Shown here: positions 45,220 to 53,948 of the stretch, piece after piece
How positions within the stretch are numbered: the stretch's first letter is position 1
Layout: each line of letters starts with the position of its first letter
Assembly (NCBI RefSeq): GCF_004015185.1
Contig: NZ_CP025746.1
Span: 558,001 to 622,000 of the forward strand
Direction: 5' to 3'
Source: Clostridium manihotivorum
GTDB taxonomy: Bacteria > Bacillota > Clostridia > Clostridiales > Clostridiaceae
Length of the DNA: 64,000 nucleotides
Program-made: the position numbers and the translations under genes
The notes under the pieces: model-generated
What the model was told of the DNA's origin: nothing
What the model saw: only the letters and a program-made list of their open reading frames with translations
Database searches by the model: none

Positions 45220-46164
45220 ATGTATAATTTCAAGGATTATCTTGCTAGATTGAGTGAAAATAGTGGTGTAGAGTTTAGACTTTCGTTAGATGATAGTGTA
45301 GCTTTATTTGATTCTATAAAGTCGTCTGAAATCTCGCTACTAGAAAAGGAGCTTTGGCTCGGAGCGCAAAAAGCAAAGCTTACAATCAGCAAAGACTTTG
45401 AAATGTGCATAACACTGCTTAAATATTCTATAGAAACTAAGTATAGAGAAATATTCTCTATGAGGGAACAACTTGTTATCAACATGTTGGAAGGTAAGGG
45501 TGTATCTACTGAGGCGTTATATAACGCTTTACCCTTCCTATCTAACAGATGTACCTTATTCCTTGTATCATTAAGCAAAAACAGATATGATGCTCTTAAT
45601 GTAATAAAAGAATCTTATGATGACGAGAATATAGTAAGCATGATTTATAAAGATTTTATAGTTATATTAGGAAACTTCGAAGATGAACTTGAACATGCAA
45701 ATAGTATTAAAGACTCTATTCTTTCTGATATATATACTAAGTGCTACATAAGTTACAGTACATTTAACGGAGGAGCAGATGATATAAAGGCTGCTTTCAA
45801 TGATGCTTCTTTATATATAACCTTAAGCAAAAAGTATGACCTTAAAGAGATGGTATATAATTCAGGAGAGATCATATTAGAAAAATTAATATACAATATA
45901 AATGATGGCATGAAAGATGAATTGTTTATAAAGTTTAAAGATAAATTCTCTAAGTTTGATTCTGAAATACTAAGTACCATAGAAGAGTTTGCAAATTGCG
46001 GACTTAATATAAGCGAAGCTGCTAAAAAGTTATATATACATAGAAATACACTTATATATAGACTAGATAAAATCTACAAAGATACTGGCTATGATATAAG
46101 GAATTTCAAACAAGCATCAATATTTATAATAGCGTTTTTTATCTGGAAGGAGAGAAGAGCTTAA
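45220..46164 (+). CDS. PucR/CdaR-type helix-turn-helix regulator
   Basis: 314 residues. The middle (~115-200) resembles the short GGDEF-like region seen in CdaR-type regulators; the C-terminal ~60 residues are a PucR-type helix-turn-helix (CGLNISEAAKKLYIHRNTLI, then YRLDKIYKDTGYDIRNF). There is no clear N-terminal ligand domain of the diacid-binding type. AGGAGG precedes the ATG. It lies between the sugar ATPase and comB and overlaps comB by one base, so it probably controls this operon or sugar import. Confidence 0.82.
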   Translation: MYNFKDYLARLSENSGVEFRLSLDDSVALFDSIKSSEISLLEKELWLGAQKAKLTISKDFEMCITLLKYSIETKYREIFSMREQLVINMLEGKGVSTEALYNALPFLSNRCTLFLVSLSKNRYDALNVIKESYDDENIVSMIYKDFIVILGNFEDELEHANSIKDSILSDIYTKCYISYSTFNGGADDIKAAFNDASLYITLSKKYDLKEMVYNSGEIILEKLIYNINDGMKDELFIKFKDKFSKFDSEILSTIEEFANCGLNISEAAKKLYIHRNTLIYRLDKIYKDTGYDIRNFKQASIFIIAFFIWKERRA

Positions 46165-46871
46165 TGAATATAGATGTGATTATTTCAGCAGAGGATATAA
46201 GACCAGAGCTTATTACAAATAAGGTTGTGGTTGTGATTGATATGCTAAGAGCTACGTCTGTTATTACTACTGCATTGGCAAATGGAGCAGAAAAGGTAAT
46301 TCCAGTACTAACTGTTGAAGAATCATTTAAAATTGCAGAAAGCCTAAACAACGAAGTTATATTAGGTGGAGAAAGAAGAGCAGTAAAGATAGATGGCTTC
46401 CATATGTCTAACTCGCCACTAGAATATACCAGAAAAGAAGTAGAAGGCAGAACTGTAATATTATCCACTACCAATGGAACTAAGGCAATAAATAACTGTC
46501 TAGAAGCTGATAAGATATACATAGGGTGTATGTTAAATGCTAAAGCTGTTGCAGATAAGCTAATTGAGCTAGATAAAGATGTGGTTTTTGTCAATGCAGG
46601 AACCCTAGGCAAGTTTTCAATAGATGATTTTATATGTGCAGGTTACATGATAAAGTGTCTATCAAAAAACAGCAATGCTGTAATTAGTGATTTAGCCTTT
46701 ACTGCTAAGTATGTTTATGACAATAATAATAATGTTCTTGATTATATAAAGAATGCAAGACATTATGAGGTGTTAAAGTCTTTAAATCTAGAGGCTGATA
46801 TACAGTATTGTGTTAAAAAAGATCTATTTTCAATAGTTCCAGAATATAAACAAGGTGAAATTACAATATAA
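46164..46871 (+). CDS. comB: 2-phosphosulfolactate phosphatase family protein
   Basis: 235 residues, full length for ComB. Motifs: VVVIDMLRATSVITTAL near residue 23, GGERRAVKIDGF, NSPLEY, and LSTTNGTKAI. ComB hydrolyses 2-phosphosulfolactate to sulfolactate, a step of coenzyme M synthesis in methanogens; in spore-forming Bacillus a homologue (YitC) goes with sulfolactate stored in spores. The TAATG overlap with the regulator gene implies translational coupling. No ComA or ComC partner is present, so the substrate here is uncertain. Confidence 0.9.
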   Translation: MNIDVIISAEDIRPELITNKVVVVIDMLRATSVITTALANGAEKVIPVLTVEESFKIAESLNNEVILGGERRAVKIDGFHMSNSPLEYTRKEVEGRTVILSTTNGTKAINNCLEADKIYIGCMLNAKAVADKLIELDKDVVFVNAGTLGKFSIDDFICAGYMIKCLSKNSNAVISDLAFTAKYVYDNNNNVLDYIKNARHYEVLKSLNLEADIQYCVKKDLFSIVPEYKQGEITI

Positions 46872-46888
46872 TAAGTTGGGAATGCATA

Positions 46889-46936
46889 GAGCTTAAGGAT
46901 TATAAGTGAAAACTTATAAGTCAGGAGGCTCTTTTT
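46889..46936 (+). terminator. Terminator of the msmX-comB operon
   Basis: AGAGCTTAAGGATTATAAGT / ACTTATAAGTCAGGAGGCTC arms around GAAA, then T6. Confidence 0.8.
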
Positions 46937-46978
46937 TACTGTTTAGAAAGTTATATATTATAATTGATATTTAGAAAA

Positions 46979-47007
46979 CTGGACCATTGCTTATAATGAT
47001 CCAGCTT
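46979..47007 (-). terminator. Terminator of the rRNA methyltransferase gene
   Basis: CTGGACCATT / AATGATCCAG arms between convergent genes, with T-tracts on both sides. Confidence 0.65.
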
Positions 47008-47013
47008 GATTTT

Positions 47014-48189
47014 TTATATCACCTGGAATATAAAGAACTTCAAGTAATAGCTTTCGTCAGAGCTCCAAAGTATTGGATGATCTGCAGATTGAGTTCTGAA
47101 TTCTACTTGTCTAAGCTGTCTTTTTGCATCTCTAGCAGCTTCTTCTATGGTCTTCTTTAGAAGCTCCTCACTCATATAGTGTGAACAAGAGCAAGTCACA
47201 AGGAAACCGCCTTCTCTTACCATCTTTAGGCCTCTAAGATTTATTTCCTTATAGCCTCTTTTTGCTCCTACTACAGTATTTTTTGACTTTGTAAATGCAG
47301 GGGGATCCAGGATAACTACGTCAAACTTTCTATTTTCCTTAGCCCACTTAGGAAGGATATCAAAAGCGTTGTGACATTCGAATTTAACTACATCAGAAAG
47401 GTTGTTGAGGGCTGAGTTTCTTGTAGCAAAGTCCACCGCATGTTGAGATACATCTATACCTAATACTGATTTAGCACCAGCTATCCCAGCATTTAAAGCA
47501 AAGGAGCCTGTATGTGTAAAGCAGTCAAGTACTTCTGCATCCTTACAGATTCTGTGTATTGCTCTTCTATTTTCTTTTTGATCTAAGAAGAAGCCTGTTT
47601 TTTGACCATTTTCCAAATCAACATAATACTTTACTCCGTTTTCTGTTATTTGTACCATGGTATCAAAAGGTTCAGTCAAGAAACCTTTCTTTTGCTCAAG
47701 ACCTTCTATTTCTCTTGTAGCTATATCGCTTCTCTCATAAACTCCCTTAGCTCCGAAATCTTCTTTAAGAATCTTAACAATTAAGTCACGATACTTATCC
47801 ATTCCTAAAGTAGATATTTGTATAACGAAGTAATCTTCAAACTTGTCTATGGTAAGCCCAGGTAGGAAGTCTGCTTCTCCAAATACAAATCTGCAGCTTG
47901 AGGTATCAATAACCTTTTCTCTATAACTCCAAGCATTCTTTAATCTCTTTTTAAAGAAGTTTTCATCTATAGCTTCATCTATATCCTTAGTCATAAGTCT
48001 TATGGTTATTTTGCTTCTGTCGTTTATATAACCTTTTCCTATAAATTCATTCTTTTCAGTATATACTTCTACGATGTCTCCGTTTTCATAGTCGCCATCA
48101 TATTCATTTATTTCATCGATATATATCCAAGGGCGACCTGCTGATAATTTCTTGTTTGCAATCTTATGTAAATAAAATTTACTAGCCAT
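47014..48189 (-). CDS. Class I SAM-dependent rRNA (cytosine) methyltransferase, RlmI-like
   Basis: 391 residues. An N-terminal PUA domain (~1-75, LHKIANKKLSAGRPWIYIDE), a middle EEHEY-like domain, and a Rossmann methyltransferase with VLDCFTHTGSFALNA (SAM loop), DVVILDPPAFTKSK (motif IV) and FLVTCSCSHYM (motif VI). This is the RlmI/YwbD layout that methylates C5 of a 23S rRNA cytosine. The exact target base is inferred from the family. GGAGTG precedes the ATG. Confidence 0.92.
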   Translation of the reverse strand: MASKFYLHKIANKKLSAGRPWIYIDEINEYDGDYENGDIVEVYTEKNEFIGKGYINDRSKITIRLMTKDIDEAIDENFFKKRLKNAWSYREKVIDTSSCRFVFGEADFLPGLTIDKFEDYFVIQISTLGMDKYRDLIVKILKEDFGAKGVYERSDIATREIEGLEQKKGFLTEPFDTMVQITENGVKYYVDLENGQKTGFFLDQKENRRAIHRICKDAEVLDCFTHTGSFALNAGIAGAKSVLGIDVSQHAVDFATRNSALNNLSDVVKFECHNAFDILPKWAKENRKFDVVILDPPAFTKSKNTVVGAKRGYKEINLRGLKMVREGGFLVTCSCSHYMSEELLKKTIEEAARDAKRQLRQVEFRTQSADHPILWSSDESYYLKFFIFQVI

Positions 48190-48331
48190 TTTTCCACTCC
48201 TTATGTAACTATTAAGTTACAAATATTTACTGAAATATTAATATAATAATTAATATCTTATATAATCCTATAAGATTATAACACATAGACGACATTTTAT
48301 TCATTCATAATTTAGTTTGTATAATTACTTT

Positions 48332-48379
48332 ATCGTAAACCACTAAGAACAAATTGGTTTACGATGAAAAATATGGTAT
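48332..48379 (+). promoter_or_regulatory. Promoter with overlapping perfect inverted repeat (kinase gene)
   Basis: TTGGTT (48354-48359), 17 bases, TATTAT near 48377. Perfect 11-base arms ATCGTAAACCA (48332-48342) and TGGTTTACGAT (48355-48365); the right arm covers the -35, so a bound dimer should block or modulate RNA polymerase. Confidence 0.6.
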
Positions 48380-48426
48380 TATAGAAGATGGGGTTATTTC
48401 ACAAAGAGAGGCTGGGCATAAATATA

Positions 48427-49290
48427 ATGAAATTAAATAAGTTTAAGTTTAGTCTAGGAAAAATCTTATTATTTTCAACCTTAATGAATGTAGTTCAGGT
48501 AGTATTAATGATTTCTTTAATAGCTTTTGACAAGGCGGATAATATCATAGGAGATAATACCGCTAAGATATACATAATAGCTTTAATGATAGCTATGAAC
48601 AGCTTGATATCTGTATTTAGTTTTTACTCTATTCTATTTAGAAAAGGGGAAAAAGGTTTAGTTGAATCAATGAGAAATCTGGAGCAGCTAAACAGAACCT
48701 TAAGGGAGCAGAGGCATGATTATCTTAACCATATTCAGATAATCTATGGACTTATGGAAATAGGCGAGTATGAAGAAGCTAAAAACTATATGGAGCCAGT
48801 TTATAAAGATATAATAAAGCTTAGCAAAGCTTTAAAGACCTCTGAGCCAGCGGTAAACGCATTACTTCAGGCAAAGCTTCAAATGGCCGAGCAAAAAGAT
48901 ATAACTGTGGAAATAGAAGTTAAGACAGAATTAAAAAGACTTCCTATAAAGGCTTGGGAGCTTTGCAGAATTCTAGGAAATCTTGTGGATAACTCTATAT
49001 ACGCATTACAGCTTAAAGGCGACAACAGATTCTTGTTTATTGAGCTTACTGAAACAGTAAGTAACTATAAATTCACTGTGATGAATAATGGGCCTAAGAT
49101 ATCTAAAGAAGTGATTCCATCAATATTTAGTGAAGGCTTTACCACTAAGGGTAATGAAGGCAACGGAATGGGGTTATTTATAGTAAAAGAAATACTCAAT
49201 AACTGCGGTGGAGATATAAATGTAGAATCAAATGATGATAGAACCGCATTCTATTTTATTATACCAAAGGCACCAGAAATACTTTCATAG
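48427..49290 (+). CDS. SpoOB/CitA-type sensor histidine kinase
   Basis: 287 residues from the ATG at 48427 (AGAGAGG upstream); an in-frame ATG at 48388 would be at the predicted transcript start. Two membrane helices (~10-31 and ~43-65) with a tiny outside loop, then an H-box LREQRHDYLNHIQIIYGLME of the Spo0B/CitA type, and a HATPase domain with N box (GNLVDNSIYAL) and GNGMGLFIVKEIL. Kinases of this class pair with LytTR or CitB regulators; a LytTR regulator lies 2.2 kb downstream, beyond nfeD-floA. Confidence 0.9.
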   Translation: MKLNKFKFSLGKILLFSTLMNVVQVVLMISLIAFDKADNIIGDNTAKIYIIALMIAMNSLISVFSFYSILFRKGEKGLVESMRNLEQLNRTLREQRHDYLNHIQIIYGLMEIGEYEEAKNYMEPVYKDIIKLSKALKTSEPAVNALLQAKLQMAEQKDITVEIEVKTELKRLPIKAWELCRILGNLVDNSIYALQLKGDNRFLFIELTETVSNYKFTVMNNGPKISKEVIPSIFSEGFTTKGNEGNGMGLFIVKEILNNCGGDINVESNDDRTAFYFIIPKAPEILS

Positions 49291-49348
49291 ATAAATCAAC
49301 AACATAAAAAGACATTTGGAGAGTAAAAATGTATTTTTTGTTGATTTA
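49291..49348 (+). terminator. Terminator-like long hairpin after the kinase gene
   Basis: ATAAATCAACAA and TTGTTGATTTA arms, with inner AAAAGACATTT / AAAAATGTATTTTTT pairing. It suggests the kinase is partly separated from nfeD-floA. Confidence 0.6.
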
Positions 49349-49412
49349 ATATTACTTATACTAAAAAAGGTTGTATTATATGATTAAAAGGATGATGAAG
49401 GGAGGAAAACAA

Positions 49413-49904
49413 ATGGATTTATTCTCGGCATTTTCTGCATTGACTATTATTCTTTTAATTATAGGTTTTATCTTAGTTGCAATTGAAATGGTAGTTCCTG
49501 GTTTTGGAGTGCCTGGTATAGCAGGCTCAATATGTCTTTTAGCTGCGGTATTTATAACAGTCAGATCCTTTGAAGAGGCACTTATAATGATTGTAGGAAT
49601 ACTAGCAATACTAGGGATACTGCTTGCAATAGTTTTAAATGCTTTTACAAAAGGCAAACTATTTAAACCCTTGATATTAACTGAAGAACAGCATAAAGAT
49701 AAAGGGTATATAAGCTCTGTTGATTTAGATTACTTACTTCATAAGACTGGTATAACAATTACCGATCTAAGGCCTGCTGGAGCAGCAGATTTTGATGGAG
49801 TTAAGTTTGATGTAGTTGCAGACGGAGAATATATTTCTAGAAATACTAAGGTCGAGATATTTAGAGTTCAAGGCTCTAGATTAGTAGTTAGAAAAATAAA
49901 ATAA
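49413..49904 (+). CDS. NfeD-family membrane protein (short form)
   Basis: 163 residues from the ATG at 49413, preceded by GGGAGG; the ATG at 49371 has no such site. Residues ~7-75 hold two or three membrane helices ([20 protein letters not shown] is the typical NfeD turn), and the C-terminal ~70 form the NfeD OB-fold. Lacks the N-terminal protease domain of long NfeD. It is followed 22 bases later by floA, the standard pairing; NfeD is thought to help flotillin assemblies. Confidence 0.9.
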   Translation: MDLFSAFSALTIILLIIGFILVAIEMVVPGFGVPGIAGSICLLAAVFITVRSFEEALIMIVGILAILGILLAIVLNAFTKGKLFKPLILTEEQHKDKGYISSVDLDYLLHKTGITITDLRPAGAADFDGVKFDVVADGEYISRNTKVEIFRVQGSRLVVRKIK

Positions 49905-49926
49905 ATTATATTTTAGGAGGATTGTC

Positions 49927-50913
49927 ATGGGAGACGCTGTTGCTATTAGAATCATTATTAGTATCGTAATCATTGTTTTTGTAGTTGGAACCTTTTTCAC
50001 TTTCGTTCCATTGGGCTTATGGGTATCTTCATTAGCTGCTAATGTAAGAGTAAGTGTATTTAATTTAGTAGGTATGAGACTTAGAAGAGTTGTACCAAGT
50101 AGAATAGTACTACCTCTTATCAAGGCTACTAAGGCTGGTCTTACGATAAACGTAAACCAACTAGAAGCACATTACCTTGCAGGAGGAAATGTAGATAAGG
50201 TAGTTGATGCACTTATAGCTGCTCATAGAGCTGATATAGATCTTCACTTTGAAAAAGCTGCTGCAATAGATCTTGCTGGTAGAGATGTTTTGGAAGCTGT
50301 TAAGATGAGTGTTAACCCAAAGGTTATAGAAACACCAAACGTTTCAGCTGTTGCTAAGGACGGTATAGAGTTATTAGTTAAAGCTAGAGTAACTGTTAGA
50401 ACTAACCTAGAAAGACTTGTTGGTGGAGCTGGTGAAGCTACAATCCTTGCAAGAGTAGGTGAAGGTATAGTAACTAATGTAGGTTCTTCAGAAAGCCATA
50501 AGCTAGTACTTGAAAACCCAGATGCTATTTCACAAACTGTTTTAAATAAGGGACTTGATGCAGGAACTGCCTTTGAGATATTATCTATAGATATTGCGGA
50601 CGTAGATGTAGGAAGAAATATAGGTGCACATCTTCAAACTCTTCAAGCAGAAGCAGATAAGAATATCGCTCAAGCTAAAGCAGAAGAAAGAAGAGCTATG
50701 GCTGTAGCTAGAGAACAAGAAATGAGAGCTGCAGTTGTTGAAGCCGAATCAGAAGTTCCAAGAGCAATGGCTCAAGCACTTAGAGAAGGAAAGCTTGGAA
50801 TAATGGATTATTATGATATGCAAAATCTTATAGCTGATACAAGAATGAGATCATCTATTTCGGAAGCAGGACAAAAGAAGAAGGAAATCAAATCAAATAA
50901 CGAAGAAAAGTAA
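49927..50913 (+). CDS. floA: Flotillin-like protein FloA
   Basis: 328 residues, usual length. A membrane helix/hairpin at ~8-35 ([20 protein letters not shown]), an SPFH domain ([20 protein letters not shown]), and a coiled Ala/Glu-rich C-terminus ([20 protein letters not shown]). FloA organises functional membrane microdomains and influences fluidity, cell-wall synthesis and signalling. AGGAGG precedes the ATG. It forms an operon with nfeD and the small gene that follows. Confidence 0.95.
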   Translation: MGDAVAIRIIISIVIIVFVVGTFFTFVPLGLWVSSLAANVRVSVFNLVGMRLRRVVPSRIVLPLIKATKAGLTINVNQLEAHYLAGGNVDKVVDALIAAHRADIDLHFEKAAAIDLAGRDVLEAVKMSVNPKVIETPNVSAVAKDGIELLVKARVTVRTNLERLVGGAGEATILARVGEGIVTNVGSSESHKLVLENPDAISQTVLNKGLDAGTAFEILSIDIADVDVGRNIGAHLQTLQAEADKNIAQAKAEERRAMAVAREQEMRAAVVEAESEVPRAMAQALREGKLGIMDYYDMQNLIADTRMRSSISEAGQKKKEIKSNNEEK

Positions 50914-50955
50914 TTATACTAAAGCCTTTATTTATTCCATAAGGGAGTGATAAGT

Positions 50956-51324
50956 GTGGACTTAAAGGATATTATATCTGATATTATGGATAATATTTCA
51001 GATAACAGTGACATCAAAGGGATAACAGATAGCTTTAAAAAATATAAGCAGATGGCTCAATATGGATCAGAAAGGTACAGACCATATGTGCCTCCTATAG
51101 TTAAACCTGAGAGCGTTGAAGCTTCAGCAGAGCCTGCGGTAGAAGTATCAAAAGGTGCTACTGAAGTTATTATAGAAGAGCAGGCTATTGATAAAAATGG
51201 CTTTGGTTTAGAAGGAATTGCTCAGGAAATAACGCCATTGAAGCTACAACAGGCTATCATCCTTTCTGAACTTATAAATAAGCCAGTGTGCAAGAGAAAG
51301 AGGAATGGCTTTAGAAGGGTTTAA
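50956..51324 (+). CDS. Small soluble protein in the floA operon
   Basis: 122 residues from the GTG at 50956 (AAGGGAG eight bases upstream). An acidic N-terminus (DLKDIISDIMDNISDNSDIK), a Pro/Glu/Ala-rich middle, and a basic C-terminal tail (CKRKRNGFRRV). No membrane segment. I recognise no family; its place after nfeD-floA is like that of the yqfB gene in Bacillus, but I cannot show homology. Possibly a FloA accessory protein. Confidence 0.7.
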   Translation: MDLKDIISDIMDNISDNSDIKGITDSFKKYKQMAQYGSERYRPYVPPIVKPESVEASAEPAVEVSKGATEVIIEEQAIDKNGFGLEGIAQEITPLKLQQAIILSELINKPVCKRKRNGFRRV

Positions 51325-51344
51325 TAAAGATGGATTACTTCAAT

Positions 51345-51382
51345 CCGAAAATATAAATTTTATTATGAAGTGATACATTTAT
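51345..51382 (+). repeat. Repeat tail module
   Basis: CCGAAAATATAAATTTTATT then ATGAAGTGATACATTTAT; closely similar to 25333-25371 and to the ends of repeat copies C and E. Confidence 0.5.
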
Positions 51383-51400
51383 ATAGTTACAAGTTTAAAA

Positions 51401-51443
51401 TATAGATGCTAAGGTATTATAATAATGCTTTAGCATCTATATA
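51401..51443 (+). terminator. Terminator of the nfeD-floA operon
   Basis: TATAGATGCTAA / TTAGCATCTATA arms with an extended inner stem (GTATTAT/ATAATGC). Confidence 0.75.
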
Positions 51444-51513
51444 AATTTCCACTAAGTTAACTTTATTAACAGAAGTTTTTAAGATATGACTAATTTTTAA
51501 AGAGAGGTATACA

Positions 51514-52251
51514 ATGAAGGTATTAATAGTAGATGATGAGAAGGGCATGAGATTAATAATAAGAAAAGTAGTTGAGAAGGCTCAAGGCTTTGAAGTTGTG
51601 GGAGAAGCTGGAGATGGCGAGCTCGCTATAAGTCTATTTCAAGATAAGAGGCCAGAAGTAGTGTTCTTAGATGTAGAGATGCCAGGTTGTAGTGGCATTG
51701 ATCTAGCTAAAAAGATATCAGACATTGATCCTAAAACAATAATAATATTTGCTACTGCTCACTCTCAGTATATGTCAGATGCCTTTCAGGTTTATGCCTT
51801 TGATTACTTAGTGAAGCCCTTCAAAATGGAGAGACTTAATCAAACTCTTGATAGGATAAAGAAGCTAAGTGAACCTTCAGAGCATTATGGAATAGATAAG
51901 ATAATAAAGCATGAAAAAGGATTAGAAAAACTTATGATAAAAAATAAAGAAGGCATAAGTTTTATTGATTCTAAGGAAATTGTGCTTATACAAAGAGAGG
52001 AAAATAACACTGTCATATATACCAATTCCGATAGTTTTATTACTTCAGCTACTTTAACAGAGATAGAAGAAAAGTTAGATAAAAATCAATTTTTTAGAAG
52101 TCACAAGTCTTATATAATAAATCTATCATTAATTACTAGAATTTATCCCTATGGCAGATGGACTTATATAGTTAAACTTAAGAACACAGATAAGGATGCT
52201 TTATTAACTCATGAAAAGTATGAAGATATAAAGAAAATATTTAGCTTGTAA
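51514..52251 (+). CDS. LytTR-family response regulator
   Basis: 245 residues. Receiver domain ~1-115 with D7-D8, phospho-acceptor D53 (VVFLDVEMPGCSG) and Lys in FDYLVKPF. LytTR DNA-binding domain ~135-240 (FIDSKEIVLIQREENNTVIY, then FFRSHKSYIINLSLI). AGAGAGG precedes the ATG. The likely partner is the kinase at 48427; pairing is inferred from class and proximity. LytTR regulators commonly govern cell-wall, virulence or bacteriocin genes. Confidence 0.93.
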   Translation: MKVLIVDDEKGMRLIIRKVVEKAQGFEVVGEAGDGELAISLFQDKRPEVVFLDVEMPGCSGIDLAKKISDIDPKTIIIFATAHSQYMSDAFQVYAFDYLVKPFKMERLNQTLDRIKKLSEPSEHYGIDKIIKHEKGLEKLMIKNKEGISFIDSKEIVLIQREENNTVIYTNSDSFITSATLTEIEEKLDKNQFFRSHKSYIINLSLITRIYPYGRWTYIVKLKNTDKDALLTHEKYEDIKKIFSL

Positions 52252-52280
52252 AAATGGTTATAGTAAGGAGTACAATATAT

Positions 52281-52682
52281 ATGGAAGATTCGAGAGAAAG
52301 AGGCTGTCTCATAACAGGATATTTAATATTAAGTTTTATAGGCGGAATACTTAGCGCTCTATCATACCCAACAACTAAATTAAGTCAAAACTTAGCTCCA
52401 GAAATTGCAAAGCAGTTTCCTTTAAGCAACACAGCAATTATAATTTCAACTATACTAGGTATACTTACATTGATTGCTGTAATAGGAGTTTTTGCATGGA
52501 ATAAGATAGCTATGTATGCTTTTATAGTTTTGGCTATAATAAAAAATATAGTTGCCTTTGTTTCAAGTGGTTTTACACTTGGAAACTCAATTTGGGCTGT
52601 TATATCAATAGGCATACCTGCACTAATAGCATACACACTTATTAAGCGTATGTCTGAAGAACAGGTTGATGAGAATATATAA
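52281..52682 (+). CDS. Small polytopic membrane protein, hypothetical
   Basis: 133 residues from the ATG at 52281 (AAGGAG upstream); an earlier ATG at 52254 has no good site. About four hydrophobic segments (~10-30, ~50-72, ~78-95, ~100-125) with short loops. No recognised family. It starts 30 bases after the LytTR gene and is probably co-transcribed, so it may be an output or accessory of that system. Confidence 0.7.
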   Translation: MEDSRERGCLITGYLILSFIGGILSALSYPTTKLSQNLAPEIAKQFPLSNTAIIISTILGILTLIAVIGVFAWNKIAMYAFIVLAIIKNIVAFVSSGFTLGNSIWAVISIGIPALIAYTLIKRMSEEQVDENI

Positions 52683-52851
52683 GGCTTATAATAAGGTCGA
52701 AAATTCTAAAATCAATACAGTTATATAGAGAACGGCAATTTGTAAGTAAGGGATATTTGAGTTCTATTAAATAAATTATAAAATTATAAAGAGTAAAAAA
52801 AAACTTCTGAGAGATAATAAAAATAAAGTCATTCTTGGGAGGTTTTTTTAT

Positions 52852-53085
52852 ATGGTATGGGATAAGATGAGAGAATTAAATCTTGACGATAAAATTGAGG
52901 AGCACTTAAAAGATGTAACTCAAAGAGATTCAAATGCGGTAGAAGAGATAGTTACAGATCCAGAGCTTCTTATGAAGGTAAAAGAGTTCATTCATGCAGG
53001 AATGGATCCAAGAACAATTGGAGAATCTTTAAACCTTTCCGTAAAGCAAGTAAACATAATAAAAGATATGCTTGGAAAAATGTGA
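52852..53085 (+). CDS. Small helical protein with C-terminal HTH-like segment
   Basis: 77 residues, soluble and highly charged. The C-terminal third (MDPRTIGESLNLSVKQVNII) reads like a sigma-type helix-turn-helix with a turn at NLS. GGGAGG lies nine bases before the ATG. No family recognised; possibly a small DNA-binding modulator. Confidence 0.65.
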   Translation: MVWDKMRELNLDDKIEEHLKDVTQRDSNAVEEIVTDPELLMKVKEFIHAGMDPRTIGESLNLSVKQVNIIKDMLGKM

Positions 53086-53126
53086 TAAAGAGTTTTTTAA
53101 AATCCATAAAAGCTCTTTGTGAAAGT

Positions 53127-53175
53127 AAAAGTCATGTATATAAAGTAGATAAATCTCCTTTTATGCATGGCTTTT
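53127..53175 (+). terminator. Terminator of the shared GTATA...ATRCATG family
   Basis: AAAAGTCATGTATA / TTATGCATGGCTTTT arms; sequence shared with 40260 and 42729. Confidence 0.75.
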
Positions 53176-53304
53176 GTTTATTTAAATTATCAAACATAAA
53201 TTTATATCTTAGATGCACATCTGAATATATTAGTGGAATATATTAATACAAATATAAATATGTATTAATAAAGCTTTACAAAATAAGAAAAGGGGATTTG
53301 GAGG

Positions 53305-53925
53305 ATGCAGAAAAGTAAATATCCTAGATTTGTTTGTAAAAGCTCCATGGAAATATTGGAGGATTATGATAATGATAGATGTTATAAGCTTACATTTCCC
53401 ATAAGCAAGAAGGGAAATAAGAATATATTGGTTATAGGAAGAGCCCCTAAGCTTTGCAATGATTTTAAGTGTGATAAATTAATACAAAGGGTTTTGAAAT
53501 ACGTTGACAGTAGACGAGAAGAATTTGGAGATATATATAAAGTTAGTGTCGTAAATTTATTTACTGTTATTGAATATGAAAGAAGTAGTATAGAATACGC
53601 ACTTAATACCAGGGGAGAATGCTTTGCCACTGGCAATGATGATTTATTCAAGTTAAATGATGTAGCTATACGTAATGATGATATAATAAAGCGTTGCATA
53701 GAAGAAGCTGACTATATAATACTTGGCTGGGGAGAGGTAATTAAGGAAATAGAGACTATATACAACTTAAGAGTAGAATATATATTAAAGACTATACGGG
53801 AGCTTAATTCGTTGAGTATTGGGCAAAGAAAGATGTATGTAGTTGGTGATCTTACTAAAAAGGGATACCCTAGACACTGTTTTAATTGGAATTTGCAAGA
53901 TCCATTAATGGAATTTCAGTGGTAG
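53305..53925 (+). CDS. DUF1643 protein
   Basis: 206 residues. The core matches DUF1643: a first strand NILVIGRAPK, a helix of Asp/Arg spacing, VSVVNLFTVIEYERSS, a GND segment (ATGNDDLFKLNDVAI) and IILGWGEV. The function of DUF1643 is unknown; members are scattered and often found in mobile or accessory regions. GGAGG precedes the ATG. The next gene starts 23 bases on, so a two-gene operon with the CHAP protein is possible. Confidence 0.8.
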   Translation: MQKSKYPRFVCKSSMEILEDYDNDRCYKLTFPISKKGNKNILVIGRAPKLCNDFKCDKLIQRVLKYVDSRREEFGDIYKVSVVNLFTVIEYERSSIEYALNTRGECFATGNDDLFKLNDVAIRNDDIIKRCIEEADYIILGWGEVIKEIETIYNLRVEYILKTIRELNSLSIGQRKMYVVGDLTKKGYPRHCFNWNLQDPLMEFQW

Positions 53926-53948
53926 ATTATAGTTATTGAGAGGAATTT

